From UMGS973 sp045599945 (GTDB lineage Bacteria; Bacillota; Clostridia; Peptostreptococcales; Anaerovoracaceae): a stretch of 10,642 nucleotides of DNA. The stretch spans positions 1 to 10,642 of the forward strand of contig JAZRWY010000023.1 of NCBI GenBank assembly GCA_045599945.1, in the 5' to 3' direction. The notes beneath the pieces are model-generated. The model saw only the letters and a program-made list of their open reading frames with translations, was not told the DNA's origin and ran no database searches. The position numbers were made by a program, and so were the translations under genes. Below, one piece after another: positions 1-5,615 of this stretch. How positions within the stretch are numbered: position 1 is the first letter of the stretch; each line of letters starts with the position of its first letter.

Positions 1-80
1 CATTCATCTTATCACAGGAGGTTTTATTTTGCTTGAAGCTAAAGCTTTTTTATTCTCACCTGCATAGCAGGTGGATTATT
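1..80 (-). mobile_element. Possible end of an IS200/IS605-type element (edge, no transposase seen)
   Basis: Seen: a perfect 7-bp inverted repeat CACCTGC/GCAGGTG with a 3-nt loop at 57-73, then a second palindrome AAGCT-AA-AGCTT at 36-47. Read on the minus strand, the hairpins are followed by CCTCCTG, a TGTGATAAGAT stretch that could be a -10, and two overlapping ATG triplets at the window edge (1-3 and 5-7). Known: IS200/IS605 elements have subterminal hairpins recognised by a Y1 transposase, and the leader of their tnpA gene often sequesters its own ribosome binding site. Inferred: a tnpA-like gene may start just left of the window. No coding sequence of the element is visible, and simple palindromes occur for other reasons, so the call is weak. 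Confidence 0.3.
57..73. repeat. Perfect 7-bp inverted repeat (hairpin)
   Basis: CACCTGC, loop ATA, GCAGGTG. No U-tract follows directly on either strand (GATTATT on plus, AGAATAAAAAA on minus), so it does not look like an ordinary terminator. It is the main support for the possible mobile-element end. Confidence 0.7.
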
Positions 81-96
81 CACGCTAAAGCAACAC

Positions 97-126
97 ATAA
101 GAAATCCGGAAGGCTCTGCCCTCCGG
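97..126 (-). terminator. Rho-independent terminator after the 311-aa gene
   Basis: Stem arms at 106-114 and 118-126 (CCGGAAGGC with GCCCTCCGG) form 9 pairs with one mismatch and a 3-nt loop. On the minus strand the stem is followed by ATTTCTTAT, a modest U-tract. It begins 7 nt past the stop codon of the minus-strand gene. A TTTTTA run also lies on the plus side, so it may work in both directions. Confidence 0.6.
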
Positions 127-133
127 CATGTTT

Positions 134-1069
134 TTATGCTCTATACCCCGTGCTTCCCCAAAGAATTTTGGAAAACATCATGACTGCTTTTTTCCTTCTG
201 GAATAAAAGACACGGTCGGTCATTCCAAGTTTTTCAATTTTTTCCGCCCGGTCAAACATTTCATATCTTTCATCTGTATACATGACGGAAAGAATATCCG
301 CATACATCCTGCCTTCTCTACTGATCTGTCGCATTCTTCGGATGGTCTCATCAATGAATAGAATCTCAATGTATGTGTTTTCCATCATGGAAGAATGCAT
401 CCATCTTGCGAGAATATCTCCTCCCAGAAGATAGGATGCCTGCTCGACAGCATTTCTGGCACTGGTGCCGCATTGACGCTCTTTTGCTTTTTCAAGCACC
501 GCATGTTTTTTTACTGCCATATATTTTTTGAGAACAACCAGAGAATTCTCATAGAGTCTTTCTCCCGGCTCATGATCTCTGATTTTCCTTTTCAGTTTCT
601 CATAGGCTTGATGCAGGCTGAAATTTCTTTCTTCTGCGAATTCCAGGAGCTTCCTGCAATACAGATCTTCTGCCGCTGCTTTTAATGTATAATATCTGGC
701 TATGGATATCTGCAGACTCTTCGCCTGCTCTTTAGCCTGGACAGAAAAACTCTCCATGCTGAAATGGGAAACTACCAGAATTCTGGTCTGTTTTTCATTG
801 GCAGAGTCCTTGAATCTCTGCAGCGCTCCATCCATGATGGACAGCAGTCTCCCCATGTCTGCACTTCTGCTGGCTTTCCATTTTTTTCTGGCAAGCTCCA
901 TGCATCGCTTTTCATCCTCCATACACGCAGCACATAGCCCTACAGAAATCCCCTTCTGCTCCATTTCAAAACTCAGATAGTCAAATGCGGTTTCGGATAA
1001 TTCAAAATATCTGAAATCCGCATAATTGGATAAAAACCATATGCACATCTCCCTGTCTTTGTAATCCAT
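134..1069 (-). CDS. Hypothetical 311-aa protein with C-terminal HTH-like segment
   Basis: I do not recognise the full-length protein. It is mostly alpha-helical and charged, with no signal peptide and no membrane segment. Residues about 258-305 (ending ...RVFYSRRKKAVMMFSKILWG) resemble the C-terminal helix-turn-helix of sigma-70 region 4 / ArpU-like phage regulators, in which a 'TFYRRRKKAI..LS..LWG' recognition helix is typical. This suggests a DNA-binding role but is pattern recall, not a search. Four of the cysteines fall in residues 9-56 (C9, C46, C49, C56); C46 and C49 form a CxxC but no clear second metal pair is seen. The start is supported by AAAGGGGG 4 nt upstream of the ATG and by a near-consensus promoter. 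The gene is monocistronic, between its own promoter and a terminator. It is a real gene; its function is unknown. Confidence 0.8.
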   Translation of the reverse strand: MDYKDREMCIWFLSNYADFRYFELSETAFDYLSFEMEQKGISVGLCAACMEDEKRCMELARKKWKASRSADMGRLLSIMDGALQRFKDSANEKQTRILVVSHFSMESFSVQAKEQAKSLQISIARYYTLKAAAEDLYCRKLLEFAEERNFSLHQAYEKLKRKIRDHEPGERLYENSLVVLKKYMAVKKHAVLEKAKERQCGTSARNAVEQASYLLGGDILARWMHSSMMENTYIEILFIDETIRRMRQISREGRMYADILSVMYTDERYEMFDRAEKIEKLGMTDRVFYSRRKKAVMMFSKILWGSTGYRA

Positions 1070-1115
1070 GATTCCCCCTTTTCACGGATGCTGGTTTCTC
1101 TATTTCCCGTTTCAT

Positions 1116-1144
1116 ATTTTACATTATTTTCCATTTCTTGTCAA
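1116..1144 (-). promoter_or_regulatory. Sigma-A type promoter of the 311-aa gene
   Basis: The -35 is TTGACA (6/6, plus-strand 1139-1144), the spacer is 17 bp, and the -10 is TAAAAT (5/6, plus-strand 1116-1121). The predicted transcript start is near 1109, giving a leader of about 40 nt before the ATG at 1069. It lies just downstream of the terminator of the preceding operon. Confidence 0.85.
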
Positions 1145-1152
1145 TGCAGCAG

Positions 1153-1186
1153 AAAAAAAGGAGACCATGAATATCATGTTCTCCTT
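1153..1186 (-). terminator. Terminator of the typA-mscS-87aa operon
   Basis: The stem runs from 1158-1170 to 1174-1186: 13 pairs with one mismatch and an ATA loop. It is followed on the minus strand by seven U residues (A-run at 1153-1159). It starts 9 nt after the stop codon of the 87-aa gene and is a textbook intrinsic terminator. Confidence 0.9.
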
Positions 1187-1194
1187 CGGATCCT

Positions 1195-1458
1195 TTATTT
1201 TCTTTTTTTGCCTTTTCTATTCTGATAATTCACATCCTGCTCTGCTGATGCTTTTCGCGCAGCTCTTTTGCGGTCTCCGTTTTTCTTTACAAAATACAGG
1301 AATGTATAAGCAATGGTATTGATGACAAACAGGATCAGCACTACCTTGAGGCTGGATTCACCATTGACCAGATTCATCAGCTTATAAACGATAAAAGCTG
1401 CAATCTGGAAAAACCAGAAATAGATAAAAAATCCTATGACAGTTGGCTTCGCGTCCAT
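1195..1458 (-). CDS. Small two-helix membrane protein, function unknown
   Basis: This 87-aa protein has two hydrophobic segments (about residues 7-29 and 37-57) and a strongly basic tail that ends in GKKRK. By the positive-inside rule the tail should be cytoplasmic. I do not recognise a family. AAAGGAG sits 7 nt upstream of the ATG. It starts 28 nt after the mscS stop and is the last gene before a strong terminator, so it is co-transcribed with typA and mscS. The basic tail could contact RNA, ribosomes or acidic lipids, but this is speculation. The upstream channel gene may hint at a membrane-linked role. Confidence 0.75.
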   Translation of the reverse strand: MDAKPTVIGFFIYFWFFQIAAFIVYKLMNLVNGESSLKVVLILFVINTIAYTFLYFVKKNGDRKRAARKASAEQDVNYQNRKGKKRK

Positions 1459-1486
1459 ATTCTTTCTCCTTTATATTCACTCAGAC

Positions 1487-2293
1487 TCAGTGATTCATGG
1501 TAACCTTGATTCCAGGTCCTCCTGCTTTGATTCCCTTTTCAGCAAATGCCTTCATGACATGCTCTTCCATCCAGTACTTGGCATCCCAGTACTTCGGCGG
1601 TTCACACCATGTGTTGATATCCACAAGAAGGCCTTCCGGCGCATTTTCAATGACACCAAAGAATACGGCATGATCTCTGACAATATGCGGACATTCCCGT
1701 GCCACTTCTTCTGCAACGCTTCTTGCATAATCCAGATCACAGCCATAATCCAGACAGAACTGGCATTCCACTCTTCTGTCTTCCGTTCTGTTGAAGTTCG
1801 TTAAGACAGATGTTGAAATCATTCCATTTGGAATGGTCACATACTTGTTGTCTGCCGTCTTGAGATCGGTATGAAGAATATTGATTTCCCTTACCGTTCC
1901 TTCCGTATCTCCCATCTTCACATAATCTCCCTGACCGAATGGCTTCGTCACCATGATGATGATTCCTCCTGCAACATTGGCAAGAGAATCTTTTAAAGCA
2001 AGAGCAATGGCAGCACCTGCAGCGCCCAGTACAGCAATGATGGCTGTAAGCTTTACTCCCACCGATTCAAGGGCAATCAGGAGAATCAGGATGATTCCGG
2101 ATACCTTGATAATGTTTGTGATGAATGTATGCAGAGCCGGATCCAGCCTGCTCTTCTTGAGAATCTTTTTTAATATGCTCAGTATGATCTTTAATGCGAT
2201 CATCCCGATCAGAAAAACAATGATGAAACAGATTGCCGGAGCTGCTGCAGCCCATGGCCCTAATAAATCTGCTACGCTTGAATTCATGTTCAT
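1487..2293 (-). CDS. mscS: Small-conductance mechanosensitive channel, MscS family
   Basis: This 268-aa inner-membrane channel should release solutes when membrane tension rises during osmotic downshock. It shows three membrane helices (about 18-42, 58-80 and 82-115). The third is the Gly/Ala-rich pore helix (LGAAGAAIALALKDSLANVAGG), followed by the family's KPF...GDYV beta-domain entry and VTIPNG (residues 152-157). Length is close to the 286 aa of E. coli MscS. One oddity is the extreme C-terminus: the family's FPYPQ-type motif is replaced by a Gly-rich stretch, GIKAGGPGIKV. The ATG lies 4 nt after the typA stop, and its ribosome binding site (AGAGAGG) is formed by the last typA codons, so translation is probably coupled. 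Start M1 is chosen over M3 on Shine-Dalgarno spacing. Confidence 0.92.
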   Translation of the reverse strand: MNMNSSVADLLGPWAAAAPAICFIIVFLIGMIALKIILSILKKILKKSRLDPALHTFITNIIKVSGIILILLIALESVGVKLTAIIAVLGAAGAAIALALKDSLANVAGGIIIMVTKPFGQGDYVKMGDTEGTVREINILHTDLKTADNKYVTIPNGMISTSVLTNFNRTEDRRVECQFCLDYGCDLDYARSVAEEVARECPHIVRDHAVFFGVIENAPEGLLVDINTWCEPPKYWDAKYWMEEHVMKAFAEKGIKAGGPGIKVTMNH

Positions 2294-2297
2294 TTTC

Positions 2298-4184
2298 TTA
2301 CCTCTCTCTATTATTCATATATTTTCTTCTTTCCAGTTCCGAAAGAAGCTTTTTCCTTAACCGGATATCGTCCGGAACAATTTCCACCAGTTCATCGTCA
2401 TTGATGAATTCCAGCGCCTCCTCCAAAGTAAATGCCCTGTGCGGAGAAAGCTTAATGGCTTCATCGGAACCCGCTGCTCTCATGTTGGATGCCTTCTTCG
2501 CCTTGCATGGATTAACAACCATGTCATCATTTCTGGCATTCATTCCGACAATCATTCCTTCATAAACCTTGGTACCAGGTGCAATGAACATCTGTACCCT
2601 CTCACCAATGTTAAACAATGCATACGGCGTTGCAACGCCTGGTTCCTGTGCAATTGCCACACCGTTTACCCTCTGCGGGATATCTCCTTTCCATTCATCA
2701 AAGCATTCGAACCGTCTGACCATGGTTCCTTCGCCTCTTGTATCATTGATGAACTCACTCCTGTATCCCAGCAGTCCTCTCGTCGGAACAAGATATTCAA
2801 TTCTTGAATATCCATTTTCACCGGTCATCTGTCTCATAAGACCCTTTCGGAGATTCAGTTTATTAATGACAGTTCCTGCAAATTCATCCGGCACGGAAAC
2901 AACAACCTCTTCCATCGGTTCCAGGATCTGCCCGTTTTCTCCTTTTCTGAGGATTACTTCCGGCTTGGATACTGCAAGCTCATATCCTTCTCTCCTCATG
3001 TTTTCAATGAGGATGGAAAGGTGGAGTTCACCTCTTCCTGACACCTTGAAACAATCGGTGGAATCCGTCGGCTCCACCAGAAGACCTACGTTGACCTCCA
3101 GCTCCTTTTCCAGCCTTTCCTTGAGATGTCTGGAAGTAACATATTTTCCTGATTTTCCGGCAAATGGAGACTTGTTGACCATGAAATTCATGGAAAGGGT
3201 CGGTTCTTCAATCCTGATCATTTCCATTGGTTCCACGCAATCCGGGCTGCAGATGGTTTCTCCTATGGAGATGTCCGGAATACCGGATAATACCACAATG
3301 TCTCCGGAACATGCCTCTTTTACCGGCGTTCTCTTCAGGCCTTTATATGTAAATACCTGATTCACTTTACAGTTTCTCTGATTACCTTCATCATCACAGA
3401 CAACAACCGCTTCTGCTTCAGAAATTCTGCCTCTTGTCACTCTTCCAATGCCCAGTCTTCCAATATAGTCATCATAGGCAAGGGATGAAATCTGTACCTG
3501 AAGAGGTTCCTCATTCAGATCAGGATATGCATTGCAATGCTCCAGAATGGTTTCAAACAGAGGTGCAATGGAAAGACCGGCCGGTCTGTTTCCATTCGGA
3601 TTCTTCCGTATTTTCTTGTCTCCGCTTCCGATTTCCAGACCTTCCACCTCAGATGGATCTTTCACAACGATTCCCTGTCTTGCAATGCCGTAGAGAATCG
3701 GAAAGTCCAGCTGTTCATCATTGGCCTCAAGATCCATGAACAGTTCATATACCTCATCCACCACTTCATCGATTCTTGCATCCTTTTTGTCCAGTTTATT
3801 GATCAGAAGGATTGGGTTAATTCCCTGTTCCAGCGATTTTTTCAATACAAATCTTGTCTGAGGCATTGGACCTTCTGATGAATCAACCAGAAGAATCACT
3901 GTATCCACCGTCTTCATGATCCGCTCCACTTCGGAGGAAAAATCTGCATGTCCCGGAGTATCCACGATATTGATTTTATAGTCCTTGTACATGACGGAAC
4001 AGTTCTTGGAATAAATGGTAATTCCTCTCTCCCTTTCAATATCGTCGGAGTCCATGACACAATCTACTACTTCTTCATTTTCACGGAAAACACCGCTCTG
4101 GTTCAGAAAAGCATCCACCAGGGTGGATTTTCCCGCATCTACATGTGCAATAACTGCTATGTTTATGATCTTGTCGTTTCCCAT
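2298..4184 (-). CDS. typA: Ribosome-associated translational GTPase TypA/BipA
   Basis: TypA is an EF-G-like GTPase that binds the 70S ribosome and supports ribosome assembly and growth under stress. This copy has 628 residues, slightly longer than the usual 605-615. GTPase motifs are visible: G1 AHVDAGKST (13-21), G2 RGIT (53-56), G3 DTPGH with the catalytic His79 (75-79) and G4 NKLD (129-132). The EF-G-like domains follow, then the TypA-specific C-terminal part ending in DDELVEIVPDDIRLRKK, which separates it from EF-G, LepA and Tet(M). Oddities: G1 has Ala where most TypA have His (HVDHGKT), Ser for Thr, and the sequence after G4 is KKDAR rather than RPxAR. The start fits the family N-terminus, although the Shine-Dalgarno is weak (GAAGA about 9 nt upstream). 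It is the first gene of the typA-mscS-87aa operon. Confidence 0.95.
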   Translation of the reverse strand: MGNDKIINIAVIAHVDAGKSTLVDAFLNQSGVFRENEEVVDCVMDSDDIERERGITIYSKNCSVMYKDYKINIVDTPGHADFSSEVERIMKTVDTVILLVDSSEGPMPQTRFVLKKSLEQGINPILLINKLDKKDARIDEVVDEVYELFMDLEANDEQLDFPILYGIARQGIVVKDPSEVEGLEIGSGDKKIRKNPNGNRPAGLSIAPLFETILEHCNAYPDLNEEPLQVQISSLAYDDYIGRLGIGRVTRGRISEAEAVVVCDDEGNQRNCKVNQVFTYKGLKRTPVKEACSGDIVVLSGIPDISIGETICSPDCVEPMEMIRIEEPTLSMNFMVNKSPFAGKSGKYVTSRHLKERLEKELEVNVGLLVEPTDSTDCFKVSGRGELHLSILIENMRREGYELAVSKPEVILRKGENGQILEPMEEVVVSVPDEFAGTVINKLNLRKGLMRQMTGENGYSRIEYLVPTRGLLGYRSEFINDTRGEGTMVRRFECFDEWKGDIPQRVNGVAIAQEPGVATPYALFNIGERVQMFIAPGTKVYEGMIVGMNARNDDMVVNPCKAKKASNMRAAGSDEAIKLSPHRAFTLEEALEFINDDELVEIVPDDIRLRKKLLSELERRKYMNNRER

Positions 4185-4221
4185 TTGAATCGTCTTCTTT
4201 CTATGCTAAATTAACTTTAAT

Positions 4222-4250
4222 ATTATACCATCATATTCACAGTTCCACAA
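4222..4250 (-). promoter_or_regulatory. Extended -10 promoter of the typA operon
   Basis: The -10 is a perfect TATAAT (plus-strand 4222-4227) preceded by TGG, giving an extended -10 (TGnTATAAT). At 17 bp upstream lies a weak -35, TTGTGG (4245-4250, 3/6). The -35 is only 3 bp from the hsp20 terminator stem, so the two units are separated very compactly. Confidence 0.8.
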
Positions 4251-4292
4251 TATAAAAGAGAGCTTTCTTCCATCAGGAGAAAGCTCTCTTTT
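4249..4292 (-). terminator. Terminator after hsp20, likely bidirectional
   Basis: A perfect 15-bp stem joins 4254-4268 to 4278-4292 across a 9-nt loop (4269-4277). On the minus strand it ends in TTTTATATT; on the plus strand in TTTTTG. It lies 39 nt downstream of the hsp20 stop codon. Confidence 0.9.
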
Positions 4293-4331
4293 TGTCAAAT
4301 CATATCATATTAGAAAGGAGTCAGGGTCTGA

Positions 4332-4733
4332 TCAGTCGATTGGAATAATCTTATCCTCTTCCGGCATTGCCTTTGCTTCAGGTCTGGATACCTTTACAGT
4401 AAGGATGCCATCCTTAAAACTTGCAGATATGTGTTCCGGCTTTACTTCTTTTCCTACAAAGAAGCTTCTGGAGCAGGAACCCTTGTATCTTTCCCTTCTG
4501 ACATATTTACCATCTTCGCTGCCTTCTTCATTTTCAGATACAGCAGACGCTTCGATGGTAAGAACGCCCTTGTCAATCTTTGCGGTAATATCTTCCTTTG
4601 CATAGCCGGGAAGATCTGAAATGAAAAGCATATGGTCCCCCATGTCTTTCACATCCGTCTTCATGTAACTTCTTTCAACCGGAGTATTCATGCATCCGTC
4701 AAATAATAAATTGCTTAATTCTTCAAATAACAT
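4332..4733 (-). CDS. Small heat-shock protein, Hsp20/alpha-crystallin family
   Basis: This ATP-independent chaperone holds unfolding proteins in oligomers until DnaK/ClpB-type systems refold them. The alpha-crystallin domain spans about residues 24-116. It includes the conserved DLPGY...DI...GVLTI block (40-60), the SRSF strand and the A-x-x-x-x-G-x-L motif (ASFKDGIL, 104-111). The C-terminal I-x-I anchor is present as IPI (130-132). The start is set at 4733 (133 aa, beginning MLFEEL) because a perfect AAGGAGGT lies 7 nt upstream; an in-frame ATG at 4784 lacks a good site. The gene is monocistronic, between a CIRCE-bearing promoter and a terminator. Repression by HrcA, lifted on heat shock, is inferred from the operator. 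Confidence 0.93.
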   Translation of the reverse strand: MLFEELSNLLFDGCMNTPVERSYMKTDVKDMGDHMLFISDLPGYAKEDITAKIDKGVLTIEASAVSENEEGSEDGKYVRRERYKGSCSRSFFVGKEVKPEHISASFKDGILTVKVSRPEAKAMPEEDKIIPID

Positions 4734-4740
4734 TTTGACT

Positions 4741-4748
4741 ACCTCCTT
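4741..4748 (-). promoter_or_regulatory. Ribosome binding site that fixes the hsp20 start
   Basis: AAGGAGGT on the minus strand is an 8-base match to the 16S anti-Shine-Dalgarno, 7 nt before the ATG at 4731-4733. It lies inside the reading frame of the longer alternative start at 4784, which argues against that start. Confidence 0.85.
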
Positions 4749-4839
4749 GTAATCCCACATTTCATTTAAATTGTAATCATTCATTTTTATAAGGTTTCAT
4801 TTTCTTTTTCTTATCATCAGATTCCCTCTGACAGTTATC

Positions 4840-4867
4840 ATTATATCATCTTTGTTAGCACTGTCAA
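4840..4867 (-). promoter_or_regulatory. Sigma-A promoter of hsp20
   Basis: The -35 is TTGACA (6/6, 4862-4867), the spacer is 16 bp and the -10 is TATAAT (6/6, 4840-4845). The leader to the ATG at 4733 is about 100 nt. The -35 lies wholly inside the CIRCE element, as expected for repression by blocking RNA polymerase. Confidence 0.88.
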
Positions 4868-4881
4868 GCGTCGAGTGCTAA
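4855..4881. promoter_or_regulatory. CIRCE element (HrcA operator)
   Basis: Seen on the plus strand: TTAGCACTG, a 9-nt spacer, then GAGTGCTAA. The consensus is TTAGCACTC-N9-GAGTGCTAA, so 17 of 18 arm bases match and the single difference breaks one pair of the inverted repeat. CIRCE is the binding site of the heat-shock repressor HrcA and is more usual at groESL and dnaK operons. Here it overlaps the -35 of hsp20. The divergent acetyltransferase promoter is only about 25 bp away, so HrcA could in principle affect it as well. Confidence 0.93.
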
Positions 4882-4892
4882 TTTCTGAATAT

Positions 4893-4920
4893 TTCACAAA
4901 TCCTTCACATTGTTTTCACA
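4893..4920 (+). promoter_or_regulatory. Three TTCACA direct repeats at 11-bp spacing
   Basis: TTCACA occurs at 4893-4898, 4904-4909 and 4915-4920, each exactly 11 bp from the next. The middle copy doubles as the -35 of the plus-strand gene. Tandem half-sites with an 11-bp period are the typical layout for OmpR/PhoB-family response regulators; Bacillus PhoP uses TT(A/C)ACA-like repeats separated by about 5 bp. Binding by such a regulator is inference. Confidence 0.45.
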
Positions 4921-4932
4921 AAAAGATATAAT
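4904..4932 (+). promoter_or_regulatory. Sigma-A promoter of the CAT-like gene
   Basis: The -35 is TTCACA (5/6, 4904-4909), the spacer is 17 bp and the -10 is TATAAT (6/6, 4927-4932). The predicted start near 4939 leaves a leader of under 20 nt that is mainly the ribosome binding site AAAGGAG. Confidence 0.85.
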
Positions 4933-4956
4933 CTACGGATAAAGGAGAAGAAAAAA

Positions 4957-5589
4957 ATGAAGAAAATCGATATGGAAAACTGGAACAGAAAAGAACTTTT
5001 TGCATATTACCACAAACTGTCAGACCCTAGATACAGCCTGACCTTTGAAGTAGATGTGACCGAAGCATACAATTACTCCAAGAGGGAAAATCTGTCCTTT
5101 TATTATACAATGATCTATCTTGTTACAAAGGCAATGAATTCCATTGAGAATTTCAGATATGTCATAAAAGGAGATCATGTTTATGTACTGGATGCACTGA
5201 TTCCATCCTTTACCGATATCCGGAAAGGCTCCGACACCTTTCACATTGCGGCATTGCCGGCAGGTGATTCCCTGATTGATTTCAACCGGTCGGCACGGGA
5301 GGTCAGCTGCAACCAGAAATCCTTCTTTGATTTTCCTGTTTCGCCTCTTGAGATGATTCACATCTCTTCCGTACCATGGCTGTTCATGACCGGTCTTGTG
5401 CGTGAAAAAAACATGAACGCCGAGAAGGGATCTGACGATACTGCTCCGCATGTTGTATGGGGCAGATATAAGGAGATTGGCGGCCGTAAAATATTGAACA
5501 TGAATGTGGAAGTCAACCATCAGACAGTTGATGGATACCATATTGGAAAGTTTTACGAAAAGCTTGTCGAACTGATGACAGGTCTATGA
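4957..5589 (+). CDS. Chloramphenicol acetyltransferase-like (CatA family) O-acetyltransferase
   Basis: CatA enzymes transfer acetyl from acetyl-CoA to a hydroxyl group, classically of chloramphenicol, as soluble trimers. This 210-aa protein fits the family length (about 215). It has the N-terminal block (IDMENWNRKE), the central SSVPW motif (137-141) and the catalytic HxxxDG motif (His188 to Gly193, followed by YH). The residue before the catalytic His is Asn, where classical CATs have His (HH-x3-DG), and the middle of the protein diverges from resistance enzymes, so chloramphenicol may not be its substrate. AAAGGAG lies about 9 nt upstream of the ATG. It is the only plus-strand gene, divergent from hsp20 and convergent with the EamA gene through a shared terminator. 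No mobile-element signs flank it, so it is probably a chromosomal house gene. Confidence 0.88.
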   Translation: MKKIDMENWNRKELFAYYHKLSDPRYSLTFEVDVTEAYNYSKRENLSFYYTMIYLVTKAMNSIENFRYVIKGDHVYVLDALIPSFTDIRKGSDTFHIAALPAGDSLIDFNRSAREVSCNQKSFFDFPVSPLEMIHISSVPWLFMTGLVREKNMNAEKGSDDTAPHVVWGRYKEIGGRKILNMNVEVNHQTVDGYHIGKFYEKLVELMTGL

Positions 5590-5615
5590 AAAAAACCGCA
5601 AGACGCGGTTTTTTT
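5589..5615. terminator. Shared bidirectional terminator between convergent genes
   Basis: CCGC-AAGAC-GCGG (5596-5608) is flanked by seven A residues (5589-5595) and seven T residues (5609-5615). It therefore gives a U-tract on both strands and serves both the CAT-like gene (+) and the pnuC-holA-eamA operon (-). The stop codons of both genes touch its ends. Confidence 0.9.

Noticed and set aside
24..69. Short plus-strand peptide from TTG at 30 after AGGAGG
   Set aside because: Only 12 codons with no recognised leader features. The AGGAGG reads as CCTCCT in the opposite, more plausible orientation of the palindromic region.
4734..4784. N-terminal extension of Hsp20 from the in-frame ATG at 4784
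   Set aside because: No good ribosome binding site precedes it, and a perfect AAGGAGGT lies within the extension just before the ATG at 4733, which also matches the family N-terminus.
4754..4810. Upstream leader peptide for hsp20 (MKPYKNE from an ATG in the leader)
   Set aside because: Seven codons, A-rich context and no convincing Shine-Dalgarno; likely chance.
5020..5541. 173-aa minus-strand frame opposite the CAT-like gene
   Set aside because: Shadow of a gene with clear catalytic motif, promoter and ribosome binding site on the plus strand.
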